From: Manis javanica
Lineage: Eukaryota > Chordata > Mammalia > Pholidota > Manidae
NCBI RefSeq assembly: GCF_040802235.1
Contig: NC_133174.1
Span: forward strand, 137,073,213 to 137,137,212
Direction: 5' to 3'
DNA: 64,000 nucleotides
The notes beneath the pieces are model-generated. The model made no database searches. It was not told the origin of the DNA and saw only the letters and a list, made by a program, of their open reading frames with translations. Both the position numbers and the translations under genes were made by a program. Below, in pieces: positions 24,251 through 36,503 of this stretch. Numbering within the stretch: position 1 is the stretch's first letter; every line of letters begins with the position of its first letter.

Positions 24251-26984
24251 ATAGATTTGATGTATGTTCCTTTCCACTACTATATCATGTCAGACTTCAA
24301 TACAAACTTAGATACATATGATACACATATTTACTGAGTGACCACTCTGTGCAAATGTATACAATGCAGAGAACAGCAATGAGGGATACCCTAAAAATGA
24401 CTGTTCCTCTGCTAGTCATCCTACTTTACTCAATAAGCCAGGATCAAGCACACAGAGCTGCAACTGGCTTTTGACTACCTCAAATTTGAATTAAATTTAG
24501 TTTAAAAATATAATATCAAGGAAGGTATTTGTTGTTCTGCAAGAAACCAAAACTTTCAAAATAAGAGCCATGTCTTAGGAATATTAAGTGCCAAAAATTG
24601 CCTGTTAAGGGGGGAACATGCAATGTTAAGAGAGGAATTTGCTTTTTCTCAACTAAGTTCCTCCCCATCATTACATGGCTCCCTGACATTATCATATAAA
24701 GGCTCAGTTTATGAGATGAAGAGCCATTCCTCTTTCATCACCAAAGTCCTCGTCACCTTACAGCCCTAATAAGGCTATACTGAAATTCACAGCAAGTCCC
24801 AGCTTCACCGGAGGGATGGGGGATCTGCTATTCAATGAGCTAACCATCTAATGAGCAAAGGAAAAGTATATCCCGAACGTGCAGCAAAAACACTGATATA
24901 TCTCATTACCATACAGTTCCAAACAATAAATTCTCTTATCGTAGGCAGATTTGTACATCTGTAGCAATTTTTTAAGTTCAGTATGATTTTTGTGGGTTTT
25001 ACTATTGTCCACATTGGCCCATAGATTATCAATAATTAGGCATGATAATTTTTGTACCATCTCACCTCAACTTCATTAGAGACAGGATTAGCAGAGTATG
25101 GTAGACTACTGCTAGACTTGAACAGAAAATAACATGCAATTTCTTCCCTCCCTGACACTGCCAATGACCCTAGTCAGACAGACAAAAACATCCCAGTTCA
25201 TGTGTTTGGTGACTCACACCAAGATTCACACAGTTCTCTTCTGTACTACACAGCACAGACTGGAGATTTCAGAAAAAGAATCCAGTGACGTTAGAGAGTG
25301 CAAGAAGGGATACCAACTGAACTTCACTCACGTATTAACAGCATGAAACATAAGCCAAATATTTTTCTTCAAAGGTTTTCACCACCACAATTCTTCTTTC
25401 ACCTTCCAAAATCAGTTGTCAGTTTTAGCATTTCTGTTTCAAGTAAAAATTGTTCAAAAACATGGCCCTTACCGCCTCTCCTGGAAAACCAACCCTCTGT
25501 TCCGTGTTTGATTATCTTCACTGCCATTATTAGACTCGAATAAAAACTTAACATGTGAATATCACCTAAATAATTAACTTTAAAAATATAATATCTAAAG
25601 AATAGCACTTTCACAAGATGGACTGGTACGAAAAATTAATATTTTCCTAAGTTAAAATATGAATGTTTTAATTCTTGAAACAATTTTAGCAGCAGAAATA
25701 TAGACATTATCCAATCAACACCCTATTCAAATTAACTAATATATCTAAATGTTAAATGTTAAACTGAGAACCCACTATTTGCGAAATCTAGACACCAACC
25801 AAAAAATAAGAATTTCATAAATTTCAGTTTCACTAAAAATAGTTTCAGAAGTACCTATACTACTAAGTAGTCAAATGGTTCCTAAATACGGTCCACAAAC
25901 CACATGATTTTATAATGCCATTATTTCTAAAATTTGCCCTTCTTCATAAACCTGAGGCATTAGTAGTTTTTTAATCTATGCAAACTTTTCCCCATTCATC
26001 CTAACGAAAGAATTTGGGGACATCCTGGCTTTTTTGTTTTTAATGACATTATCAAGTAACATTACCAGGTTTTCTAACTAATGGTGTAAGAATCACTACA
26101 CTGAAGTCTGCTTAAGAATTATCTGGAAAGTTGCTTAAAAATAAACTCCTAGCACCCACCACGAGAGATATTGATTTTAGAAGTATAGAGTAATTGCAAG
26201 AAATGAATAATTTTTCAAAATTTAAAAACTGTTATTAATATAACTTTTAGTAATAACTTTAAGCTTTCTAGAAGATTTCAGCAAAGCTACATTTGGGAAA
26301 TGAGATGGTTTCAGGGGATCTTTGTACATGTCATTAAATGTTTTATGTCTGAGAACTTCAAGTCACAGTGATGATATCAAATGAAGCTGCCAGTTAGGTT
26401 CCTGCGCAAAAATAATAATCTACTTAATTAATATAGTTTTTCGATCCAGAGCTCTTGCTGCAGACTTCTGTTTGAAAGGAAGTCAGCAACTGGCAAATAT
26501 ACTAAAGAGTCATCTAACAACAAGACAACTTTCTTGGAAGCAGGATTTAATACTACAAGGAGCTAAACAGGAAAGAAAAAATTTTGGAAGGGCAGGTTGG
26601 CCCTGGAATAATGATGATGGCTAGCATTTGGTCCTCACAGAGAATAAACCTGTGAATTAATTTGAGACCTGGCAAGGAGAAAGAGGCTTCACGTTATCTT
26701 TGGCCACTTATTCCCCTAAAACAAACGTATAGTTATTTTGACCACATAGGTAATGAAAATGGGCTAACTGACGTTAGGAGAAGTTTGGGGACATGGTGTG
26801 TGTGAAATGTACATTAGAAGGGTGAAGAAAACCCTCTGTACTATCCTGAGTTTAAAACTATTTCAAAATAAAAAGTTGTTTTTAAAAAAGAAAATAGAGT
26901 TAGAAAACTAAGCCAAGCACAAAAATGAGATGATTCCAAGATCATTTATGACTTATTATTATATAAAAATTAATAGTAATAAAA
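24251..26984. other. AT-rich DNA; unrecognised minus-strand open stretch at 24,848-25,060
   Basis: Mostly AT-rich unique DNA. At 24,848-25,060 the complement has a 70-codon open frame (ELKKLLQMYKSAYDKRIYC, then ELYGNEIYQCF) of protein-like composition whose family I do not recognise. It could be an exon or a decayed processed copy of an unidentified gene, or chance. A MER5-like scrap may occur near 26,100-26,190. No DDX4 central exon was found by eye. Confidence 0.4.
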
Positions 26985-27115
26985 CACATAGAACTTAGGA
27001 TGTGTCTGGCACTGTTCTAAATGAGTAACAAAAATCCACTTTTGAAATCCTCACACAAACCTTGTGAGGTGGGTATGATCCTCATTTTATAAATAAACAA
27101 ACGGAAATTTAGAAG
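26985..27115 (+). mobile_element. MIR SINE remnant
   Basis: The core pattern ctggcactgttctaa ... cttgtgaggtgggtatgatcctcattttataaa is characteristic of the ancient tRNA-derived MIR SINE. Confidence 0.75.
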
Positions 27116-27839
27116 AATATATAGTTTTTGAGGATACTCATACGAATTTCTCCTCTGGATATACTCAGATAGTAACAAAGATACACGTAAAAAGGTTGTT
27201 GTAAGCACTCTTTGTAATAGCAAAAAAATGATCAAAGGATAATAAGTAAACTACAGTATCCATAAAATAACTGTGGATTTTCACAAAACTATACAGCATC
27301 CAACATTAAAGAACTGACATTCTTCAACAATAGACAGAATATCCATAAAAACTATGTGAAAGACCACAATGCAAATTCAAATTTCAAAAATCAATCATCA
27401 AAAACAAAATTCTCTAATCAAAATAATTCCGTAGAAGTAGAAGTCATTAAATACAAAAAATTCTTATTTAAAAATCCTCTTACATTTGGAAATGCACATT
27501 TACAATATTTCATATAATGCATGGATCAAAGAAAAAAATTACAATGGAACTTGAAAAATACTCAGAATTCTCTGACAAAAATGTTCCTTATCAGCACTAA
27601 GATTTTTATACTGGAAAATAAAAACTCAAAATTAATGAGCTGAACAGTCATCTCAACTAGTAAGAATGTTGGAAAAAGAACAAAATTAACCACAAAAAGG
27701 AAGGAAAAAAGAAAAGAGCAAAAATTGATCAAATGGGAAACAAAATGAAGTGGCTCCACAAAGGCAAAATCTGGTTCTTTGAAGAGAACAATAAAGACTT
27801 GCCCAAGTGACAAATCACGAGGAGAGTGATCAAGGGAGG
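27116..27839. other. AT-rich DNA, no recognised feature
   Basis: AT-rich sequence, partly resembling decayed LINE 3' sequence. No gene was seen. Confidence 0.4.
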
Positions 27840-29150
27840 GGGAAAAAAAGAACAGAAAAGACACAAATGAATAGTATTAGGAATGAAAAAAAGGAAAAGG
27901 AAATGACCTCCAAAACTATGGGAGCTGCTGTTGAATGGGTATAAAGCTTCAGTTATATAAGACAGAAAAGTTCTACAACTCTGCTGAACAACAATGCGCT
28001 GCTTGTGGTCAACAATAATACTGTACTGTACGCTTAAAGTTAAGAGGATAGATCTCACGTTATGTGCTTAGTACTACAGTAAAAACAAAATTACCATGAA
28101 CAACTGTAATCTACGAAAATTAAAACTCAAAATTAGTGGAAATGTTCCAAGAAAATTAAGTCAAAACTGATTCAAGAAGCAATAAACACAAACCAAACCA
28201 AATTGTCCTCTAGAAATTGAATCAGTACTTAAATCTCTGCATCATGCCTAGATACAGTTTTGTAAGTGAGTTCTTCCAAACAGTCAAAGAACTAATCATT
28301 CCAGCGTCATACAGCTCTTCCAGGAAATTGGCAGTGGAATTACTCCCAACTCATTCCACAAGGCCAACATAACTTTGATGTGACAAGGACAGACAAAAAC
28401 CTCTCTTCCTTACAAGTGGATGTAAAATCTCAAAAACAAATATCAGCAAACAAAACACAACAGTAAAACTGAATGCATGAAACATTATGACCAAGTTGGA
28501 TTTATTCCAGTATGCAAAATATTATAACATCAGAACATATTTAAAAAGGGTAATCAACATTAATATTAAAAAGAAAAAACTATCTCCATAAATAAAAGTG
28601 TATGATATAATTCAACACCATTCATAACTCAGAAACACACAAGCTAGGAAAGAAAGGAATATTCATCACACCTTTGTTCAGAACAGCAAAAAAGAAAACT
28701 CAAATGTGTATCAAGAGAATAAAAATATGTGGTACAGTTGCACAACAGAGTACTATTTATATTGTGTTCTATATCATGTAGTATTATATACATCATACAT
28801 GTGTGGTATATTTACACACTAGAGTATGATTAACAACTGGAAACATACATAAGCTTTAGTAACAATACTGAATAAAAGATTCGAATTGCAGAGCAAAGAT
28901 TATTAAGGTGTCATTTTTATAAAACTCAAAGAAGCAAACTTAAATACGGTGTTTGGGAGGATATACATATGTGATAAAGCTTTACAAAGGAAGGGAAAGA
29001 AACAATGCAAGATGGGGACTGGACAGGACAGATTAAGAGTACATAAGCTATCTAACAGTATTAGTAATGTTCTTAGAATGGGTGTGGTTCACAATATTTA
29101 CAAAGCTTTATAATTTGTGCATGTGACATTTTTAAATATAGTAGGTATTT
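27840..29150 (+). mobile_element. Ancient L1 (L1M-type) ORF2 remnant
   Basis: Decayed ORF2 sequence in order: RT-proximal part near 27,850-27,910; ctcttccaggaaattgg ... caactcattccac near 28,310-28,370; tatgaccaagttggatttattccag near 28,490; then the C-terminal and 3' end (cagaacagcaaaaaagaaaac, 28,680 onward) to about 29,140. Highly diverged and fragmentary. Confidence 0.65.
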
Positions 29151-29479
29151 CCTTTTATAAAAATGTCTTCAGTAAACGTTCCACAATAAAACCACGAGAC
29201 AACAATTATTCTTTGAATTCTTAACTCTTACTAGTTGCCACATATTTAACAGGATAAGAAAACCCTCCAAAAATAAAAAATGCTAAAAAGTATTTAAGTC
29301 ACATATCCCTCTCTTCTATACGGTCCTCCTTCCTCTAGATTCTCACATCATAACTCATACCAGTTTCCTTCCCCCTCGATGAGGCTAGACATTTCATCAA
29401 CTAACCTAAAGCATGCTGAGTTCTAGGTGGTACAAATCAGGTTACACTGAAATGCTCTCAGATCACGGAAAGCCCAAAA
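29151..29479. other. Non-coding DNA, no recognised feature
   Basis: No gene or clear repeat was seen. Confidence 0.4.
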
Positions 29480-29910
29480 CAAACTTGGATAGAGTGAAGG
29501 TTCCTGTAGCCAGAATTCTCACCAAGCTGTAGCTGCCTAGCTCACTACACATATGCGGGCAATATATGTTGTTATTGACTCTATAGAAAGAGCTCTGCCC
29601 ATTGCTCTGGGTGACACAGTGGCACAGCTGGAAGGCTGCAGGACAGACGAGCAGAGGCTGGAGTGGTGGCAGTGCCACAAGGATAGAGACTGAGGCGGCT
29701 GCGGGGGTAGGGAGGCCCAGAGGCAGAGACCGGCTTGCTGCATGCAGACTCCCTCTGACTGGACGGGATTCCAGTGATTGACGTGCCACCGTGGAAATAA
29801 AGTTGGGTATAACCTTTCACCCCAAGAACTTTCTGCTGTCAATTCTTTGGTCACATTGAATCCATAGTGAACTTGACCAGGGCTGAAACCCATTGGCAAG
29901 ACACCAACTT
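29480..29910 (+). mobile_element. Possible LTR-like sequence (fossil), family unknown
   Basis: A GC-richer block carrying an AATAAA signal (gtggaaataaagttgg) followed by a U5-like stretch ending tctttggtcaca, set in AT-rich DNA. The shape suggests one retroviral LTR without a visible partner. No age or family estimate is possible from sequence alone. Confidence 0.35.
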
Positions 29911-30109
29911 GAGAAAGATCTATTCAAAATGTAATTGATCCAACGTATCGGTTTCACTATCGCCAAGGAGCCAAGCTTTTGGCAAACAGTAGAGAGGAAG
30001 GGGAAAGTGACATTACAAAGACAAGGACATTCCAGGCAAGGACACAGACAGAAAAATTAATACTTCTCCAAATGCTAGCTTCTAATGTGTGCAAGGCACT
30101 CACCCAATT

Positions 30110-30245
30110 TATGGCTACTGAAATTCCAAATTAAATTACTTAAAATGAAATTAACACTTCAGTTCTTCAGTTCTACTAGTCCCATTTCAAGTGCTCAACC
30201 ATCACATGCAGCTTGTAGCTATTAAGCAGCTAGATATTATTACCT
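30110..30245 (-). mobile_element. hAT-type MER3/MER58-like remnant
   Basis: Reverse-orientation relative of the element at 15,225: attaaattacttaaaatgaaatt ... cccatttcaagtgctcaacc ... gcttgtagctatt. Confidence 0.5.
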
Positions 30246-30334
30246 TCATCATCCCAAGTAGCTGAAAGATGGAACGTTTATAAATCACCAATGTCTAGTC
30301 CTCCAAACAGAAATTGTATAACTATAATAGTAAT

Positions 30335-30480
30335 GTGCACAGAAATGGTCTGACTATCTTGTTAAAGTATAGATTCTGATGGAGTAGTTCTGAGTAGAGC
30401 ATGAGACTCCGCATTCCCAAGATGTTTCCGGGTGACATCAATGCTTCTGGTCGGCCAGCTGCATTCCGAGTAACAAGATT
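30335..30480 (+). mobile_element. MER5-like hAT remnant
   Basis: The pattern gattctgatggagtagttctgagtagagcatgagactccgcattcccaag ... gacatcaatgcttctggtc matches MER5A-type short hAT elements, decayed. Confidence 0.6.
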
Positions 30481-30601
30481 TTCACACCCACCAAGAGATA
30501 TACTAGGACATTCATTAAAGAATCATCCACAATATGAAAATAGAGAAAACTACCCAAAATGTCCATCAATATAATGTATGGTACAGCCACGTGGTAAAAT
30601 A

Positions 30602-30840
30602 TTATATATCCATGAATAATCTATAATTACTTCTAATAAGTTGGAGAAAACACAATAGAACATATGATTCTATATATATGGACTATAAATCCATGAATAA
30701 TCCATAAGTACTTCTAATCAAGTGGAGAGCACACAATAGAACATATGATTCTATATATATGGACTATATATCCATGAATAATCCATAACTACTTCCAATC
30801 AAGTGGAGAGCACACAGTAGAACATACGATTCCATTTTAT
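30602..30840. repeat. Three-copy 81-bp tandem repeat
   Basis: The string catgaataatc recurs at 30,611, 30,692 and 30,773, a constant 81-bp step. The following sequence (acttctaatcaagtggag...gaacatatgattc) is shared by all three with few differences. The unit is AT-rich and appears to have arisen within old LINE-like 3' sequence. Confidence 0.9.
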
Positions 30841-32189
30841 CTGACTCCTATTTGTAGGGAAAACTGATCTGCGCTGTTAGAAATCACAACAGTAGTTACT
30901 CCTAGACAGACGGATGGTGCCTTGAAGGAAGACATGGGATGGTTCCCAGGGTCCTGCTAATGCTGTTTCATAATCTGGGTGCTAATGACAAGGATGTGTT
31001 CAGCTCAAGAAAATCCAGTGAGCTATACACTGATGATGTGTAGCCTACTCAGTTAAAAATACTGAATCTGTGTGTAGGGCACACAATGATTCAATTTGAA
31101 ACTTCTAAAAAAAAAAACCTAGCCTTGACAGTTCTGTAGACAAATACAACAAATAAATTTCTAACAGGTAATTTCCATGTTTCAGAGCTTATTTTTTAAA
31201 AAGATGAAGGGCCTAAGCCTAACAGAAAAATCAATATAAGACTGACATCCAGTTTCTTTTCCCATGTTATTCTCATTAATTCAAAATGGATATCTGTGTG
31301 TCTGGAAGAGGGTGTGGGAGTTAATTAGCAGGAAACAAAACAAGGTAATGACTAACTCTAGTAAAAAGGAAAGACTGAAAAATAAAGGAAATGTAACTAT
31401 AACATATTGCACGCAATATTGGCTCATATGTAAATGATATATATACACAGATGACATAAAAACTGAACATATATTTTTAGGCAAAAAGTGTGCTAGCTAT
31501 TAGGAGTGTGAGAAGGGAAAAGAGCATTGAGTGGGGTGTGCAGGGAAATGGGGAGGAGATAAAAGATTCATGTTTCATACTAGGAAATCAAAATGATGAA
31601 CGAGAAAGAGGAATAAATGTTTTCAATTATAAGCTGTGAAGCTACTATTTGATATTTTAAAAGCAATGAGAATTTTTTTTCACGAATTTAGGAAAGAATT
31701 AGATTATACCAGTTGACTTAGTAGGGTTTCCATGACTGTCATTAAAGAGAACTCAAGATTCAGTGTAACAGGATCCCATTTTTGTGAAACAGACAATGAA
31801 AAGAAACAGCTAATATTTTAAGATCATAAAAAGGGTGTGGAAGGGCAGGTCAGCAAAAAAAAAAGCAAGACATTTATGATAAAAAGGAATGTAAATATAA
31901 TATGCGCGGTGGAATATAATTATGTCCGAGGTAATATATGCAGAGATCTAAAAATCAGATCTAGACTCTCACTAACTAAATTCGGAGGGTAAGCTTTCAA
32001 ATCATTTTATTTCTTTTTACATCTACATTTAAGGGTTTTCTGTTAGCTTTGGGTTTGATATTTACATTATTGGCTTAGTATACATTCATTGGCCTGGTAT
32101 GTATTTCTGTATAAGAAAATCTATTTCTATGGAAAAAACTTTTTAGTTAAAAAAGAGCTACACGCATAGAGAAGGCACATAGAGGATCT
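30841..32189. other. Old LINE-like 3' sequence and AT-rich DNA
   Basis: Includes decayed L1M-type 3' UTR pieces (aaaactgatctgcgctgttagaaatcac near 30,860; cccatttttgtgaaacagac near 31,770). No gene was seen. Confidence 0.4.
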
Positions 32190-32325
32190 GTGGCATCTTA
32201 GTACACTGATGGACAGTGACTGCACTGGGGTCTGGGTGGGGACTTGATAATATGGGTAAATGTAGTAACCACATTGTTTTTCATGTGAAACCTTCATAAG
32301 AGTGTGTATCAATCATACCTTAATG
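32190..32325 (+). mobile_element. L1 3' UTR fragment
   Basis: Severely 5'-truncated copy of the young L1 3' UTR (ctgtggcatcttagtacac ... accttaatgaaaat). It is followed by a simple repeat tail of aaataaataaat and gcaagcaagcaag units (32,326-32,400). Confidence 0.85.
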
Positions 32326-33204
32326 AAAATAAGAAATAAATAAATAGATGGATAGATAAATAAATCTGTCAATCAATCAAGCAAGCAAGCAAGAAATAAA
32401 GCTACTGAAGAACTTGCTATCCAGAAGAAGGTAAGCAGGCAATCTACATTTTTCATTACCTGACTTCATTTCACTAGCCTGAACAGTCAGAGATGTAATG
32501 CTAAGCCTTGGCTCTTAGTTGGTGGCAATTTCAGTCTAGCTTCTTGAAGATTTCGCCACAAAACAATGTTATGCTTTAATATACTATAGACCTAAACTTT
32601 CATTCCTTTACAAAACTTGGCCTCTGACACCTCAAAGAACAAGGTTTCTCCTGACACAGATAAACATGTTAAAAGGTATAGATTACTCTCACCCATATGT
32701 TTTAGTATTTCAGGTACACATGTGTGCATGTGGTTCACATGGTAGAACCTTTTACTGAGGGTTTTTAGCCTTTTACTGAGGTTTCAGCAGCAGCAACTTT
32801 TATGAACTTTTCAGAATCTTAATATTCCGTATTAAACCACTTCATTTAAGTGTTTATGAAAGTGAAATGTATCTTGACAATAGCAAAAGCATCTCTTGTA
32901 AACTTAACTTTTATCAAGAGAATTACTCTGAAATTAAGGTGAGCACGGGAATGAAATTTGCTTTAACCTAATGAACTCTATTCTCAAACCGCCCTTCACA
33001 TTTAGAAACTACCTTCCACAGGTTTTTTCACTTTAAGACAGGCTTCAGTGAGCCAGCAGCTCCCTGGAGTATCAAACGTTTTATTTCATTCATTACCTTT
33101 GGATGAAGGAAATGATGAAACTACCTGGTGTACCAGGCCCTCTCTCTTGCACTAGAAAGACTTAATCGTAGTAGTGACTCAAATTCAGAGACTCGTAGTA
33201 AGTT
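32326..33204. other. Simple repeat then AT-rich DNA
   Basis: Tetranucleotide-type repeats to about 32,400, then AT-rich DNA in which no exon was recognised. Confidence 0.45.
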
Positions 33205-33440
33205 CATCAGTAACTCAAATTTATAGAAAGTAGGATGGCGGCTTGCCAGGAGCTGGGGAGTGAAGAGAATGGACAGTTATTGTTTAACGGGTGTCAAGTT
33301 TCAGTTTGGGGACATGAAGAAGTTCTACAGGTGGATGGTGTTGATGGTTACACAACAATGTGAATGAACAACGCCAATGAACTGTACAGTCAAAAATGGT
33401 TAATAAATTTCAGGTGTACTTTGCCACAGCAAAAAGAAAA
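33205..33440 (+). mobile_element. Old L1 3' UTR remnant
   Basis: The sequence agttctacaggtggatggtgttgatggttacacaacaatgtgaatg ... gaactgtacagtcaaaaatggttaa is the characteristic 3' end of mid-aged L1M/HAL1 elements. Confidence 0.75.
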
Positions 33441-34095
33441 ATGGAAAATATATAGTAGAACTAGCATTTCAGCCTGCTTTGGACTTCAACAAAATGGAAG
33501 ACTAAGCCATGAGTTTAACTTCCTAGTCCAAGTCTTACCACCTGCACCCTTCTTCCCATCCACATCAACTCTATAAAATATTGAGGCAACCCAGTGGAAA
33601 CAGGTGGGGGAAAACCAGTGGCTCCCTTATCCCGACTTGCTTCTCTTATTCTCCTAGGACATTTCCCAAATCAGTGTTCAGATCCCGAAGAAGTCATGAA
33701 ATCTCGATGCTATGGCAGGTTTGGTAAAATAACAGGTATCCTGACAGGTCACTACCACTGCCTCATCAAACTTAGAGTCCAATCTCCTCCTCCCTTGTGT
33801 CAGGAACCCTAACATTTTGCCCTAGCAACCTGAAAGCCAAATGCGCAACATCCTAGCTGGGCAAACATGTTTACAGGAAACACACTAAATCAAATAACAT
33901 AGTTTATAGTACTACACTCTCTCCACTGTACCTTTCTCTAGCTAGAAGTGGCCCCCATCTCTAAACATCCACGTCAGAATGAATTCTCACTAGGAAATTG
34001 TTTAAATAGCCTCTACAAGATGTCTACTACTCTGCTCATTAACTAGATGAAGCCCTAACCTAGAAAGGGTTCCACCTCTTTGGCTTAACACATAC
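33441..34095. other. Intron-like DNA of the DDX4-like copy
   Basis: No recognisable DDX4 exon or other gene. Two short open frames (33,364-33,576 and 33,594-33,812, plus strand) show no family resemblance. Confidence 0.45.
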
Positions 34096-34156
34096 CTGTT
34101 GATGAGGCTGGAGTCCTGTTAGAAGTGTCTCCATTTGCTCCAGAAGAATATGTGTT
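34096..34156 (-). pseudogene. DDX4-like: DDX4-like second coding exon
   Basis: A 61-bp exon encoding NTYSSGANGDTSNRTPASST plus one base, matching the low-complexity N-terminus of DDX4 (remembered human YSGENGDNFNRTPASSS). Acceptor (ttgttacag) and donor (gtatgt) are excellent. It begins on a codon boundary and ends one base into a codon, as in the parent gene, so the one-codon length difference keeps the frame. Joined directly to the exon at 16,350-16,479 it would be out of frame, meaning the intervening exons are required for a coherent product. Confidence 0.82.
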
Positions 34157-34384
34157 CTGTAACAAGGAAGAAAATACCAGTATATCTTTGAATAGTGAGA
34201 ATGGTTCGTCTTACTCACAAATAGTAGAAAAATTTAACAACTGGGTTTTATTCAAAACAAAATAGCCCACTGAAGATCTTCTGGAGCACTGGATATTCCT
34301 TTATTAACATAACTAACTTTTAAATTAACACTCATTAACTTTAACATTGTACGTATAGCATATTAATATATCACTGAAAACAGT

Positions 34385-34575
34385 GGTCGGCAGACTGCAG
34401 CCATGAGCTAAATCTGGTGGGCCACAAGTTTTTGTAAATAAAGTTTTACTAGAACACTGCCACCCTCAGTATACCTATGGCTGCTCTCTCACTACGATAG
34501 CAAACCTGCAACAGGTACCATAAGGCCTGCACAATCTAATCTGCCCCTTCTGGAAAGAGTTTTCTGACACTTGAC
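34385..34575 (+). mobile_element. hAT-type non-autonomous DNA transposon remnant
   Basis: The pattern cagtggtcggcagactgcagc ... tttttgtaaataaagttttactagaacac ... tatggctgctctc is typical of a common short mammalian DNA transposon with cag...ctg ends. The exact family name is not certain. Confidence 0.65.
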
Positions 34576-35808
34576 TTAGGTTTGGCCACCCAAAAACCTG
34601 AAAAGTACAAGCAAATACTATTATTAAATAAAATATGACCAAGGAAATACATGAATACATCAATGCCTGCCAATATGCAACACAGTTTACAGAGCTTGTT
34701 ATTTCACGGTATACTCATCAACACTGCACAGAAAGTAGAGCACAGAAGAATAGCAGACAATTTCTATAGTAAAGTACTATAGAAATTTACTCCTAAAACT
34801 TTTCAGTTGTCTTTATATAAAGTGAAAGAAATTGTGTTCACATTTTTATAAAAGGAATTCACTCTAAAATAAAACCTCACACATGCACTAAAAACCATGT
34901 GCGTTTGAGTGTGTGCATGTATGTGTGTATGTATGTTGCAGGTGCACTACAAATGCAGTGAAGTGGTGTATGTCACCTACAGGGTCAGGATACTCATGGT
35001 TAATTTCAATCAAACTTTTTGAAGCAATAGCTGGAGATTGCCCTTCATCTTAAATACTGACTGGCCCTGTTTCTCTTCTTTAGTTCCCCCCTCCAAATTT
35101 ATTTGTTATTAATGCTTATGCATTTTGCAATAGTATAATGGCTGTTAGACTCAGAAAATTCAACTTGAACAGCATCACTAGCTAAAAGTCAACTTAATTT
35201 TGGACTCTTCCAACATTTCGTAGGGTGTGTCTGGGTTAACAAACCTTGAGTAACTTTATTCTCTCACTTTCACCTCCTACGGTGTCCTTATCATCATTAA
35301 TCTACTCCTTTATTTCCCTTCAAATAAGCTTCTATTTAGGGCAAAACTTTCAGAATAGAACTCTGAAGTTTTTGCACATGAAAATCAGAATTCAATAACT
35401 TAAGAATGAAAAGTGACCTAAAATTTCCAGATGATACCTTATAATTAACTGACTGCATTACAATGGTCATGATAGTCCTTCAAATAATTTCCTTTAAATA
35501 AACCCAAAGCTGGAGGGAGTGCACTAAGGTAGCTAGGTATCTTCAGGTATGATGTTTTCTAAACTTTCTTTCAGAAAAGACAGTAAAATGACTTCACCAC
35601 CACCTTTATAAAGGTTTAGAGTCACCCAATTACTTTTCTGAGTTATTAAAAACAGAAAGTGCATCCTCACAATGCCTTGGGATTTTGTTAATTACTACAG
35701 TTAAAAGTTCCAGTTTATGGTGACCATAGACATTAATAAGACAAATAAGAAGAATAACCCAGTTTTCCTATTTAAAGTGAAACCCTGAGGACTTCTTTCT
35801 CTTTTCTA
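34576..35808. other. AT-rich intron-like DNA
   Basis: AT-rich DNA with a TG-rich simple repeat near 34,885-34,930. No exon was recognised. Confidence 0.45.
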
Positions 35809-36503
35809 GTAGCCAGACTACATCCATACCTGCGAGAACCCAGTGCCACGGGAAGGGGGTAAGATACAAGCCGTGGCCCGGCGGGACCCGAGTGCCCCTT
35901 GCCCCAGCTCCCCAGTGTTAGAGGAGTCAGAGCGGGGAGGGAGAGGGAGCCCAGGACTGCTAAACACCCAGCCCTAGCCATCCGCACCAGAGCACAGACA
36001 CACAGTGCGTGGTGTGCTGGATGCGAGGGAAACAGGACAGTAAGACCTGCGAGTGGGTCCCCGCAGCTGGCGCCCCTGGGAGAAAGGAAAGCGAGTGCTT
36101 TTTGAAAGTCTTGAAGTGACAGGGACCCCACCGCTGGACGGAAGCGTCCTGGGACACTTAGACCAGCGGCTGGGAATCCCAGGGAACTCTGGGCACCCTA
36201 ACCCCCTGGGCAGCAGTGCAGCTCGGAGGCCCCTCACAGCGATAATCAGCCTCCCGCCTTTTTCCCCTCTGACGTGGCTCCACCATATTGGAGCAGCAGA
36301 CTGAGGTCGGCCACGCCCATACCGACTGCGGAACGTAACTCCACAGCAGCCGGCAAGAATCAGAGGCCCGGTCTACACGCTGCTGCCCAGCACAAGCCGC
36401 TAGAGGTTGCTGTTCTCCCAGGAGAGGAAGGCCACAAACCAGCAAGAAGGGACGTTCTCCCAGCCAACACACGCACCATCTTCCAGCAACTACCTCTATC
36501 GCC

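Noticed and set aside
30602-30840. Regularly spaced repeat resembling a CRISPR array
   Set aside because: The whole 81-bp unit repeats, with no unique spacers, and the context is a mammalian genome.
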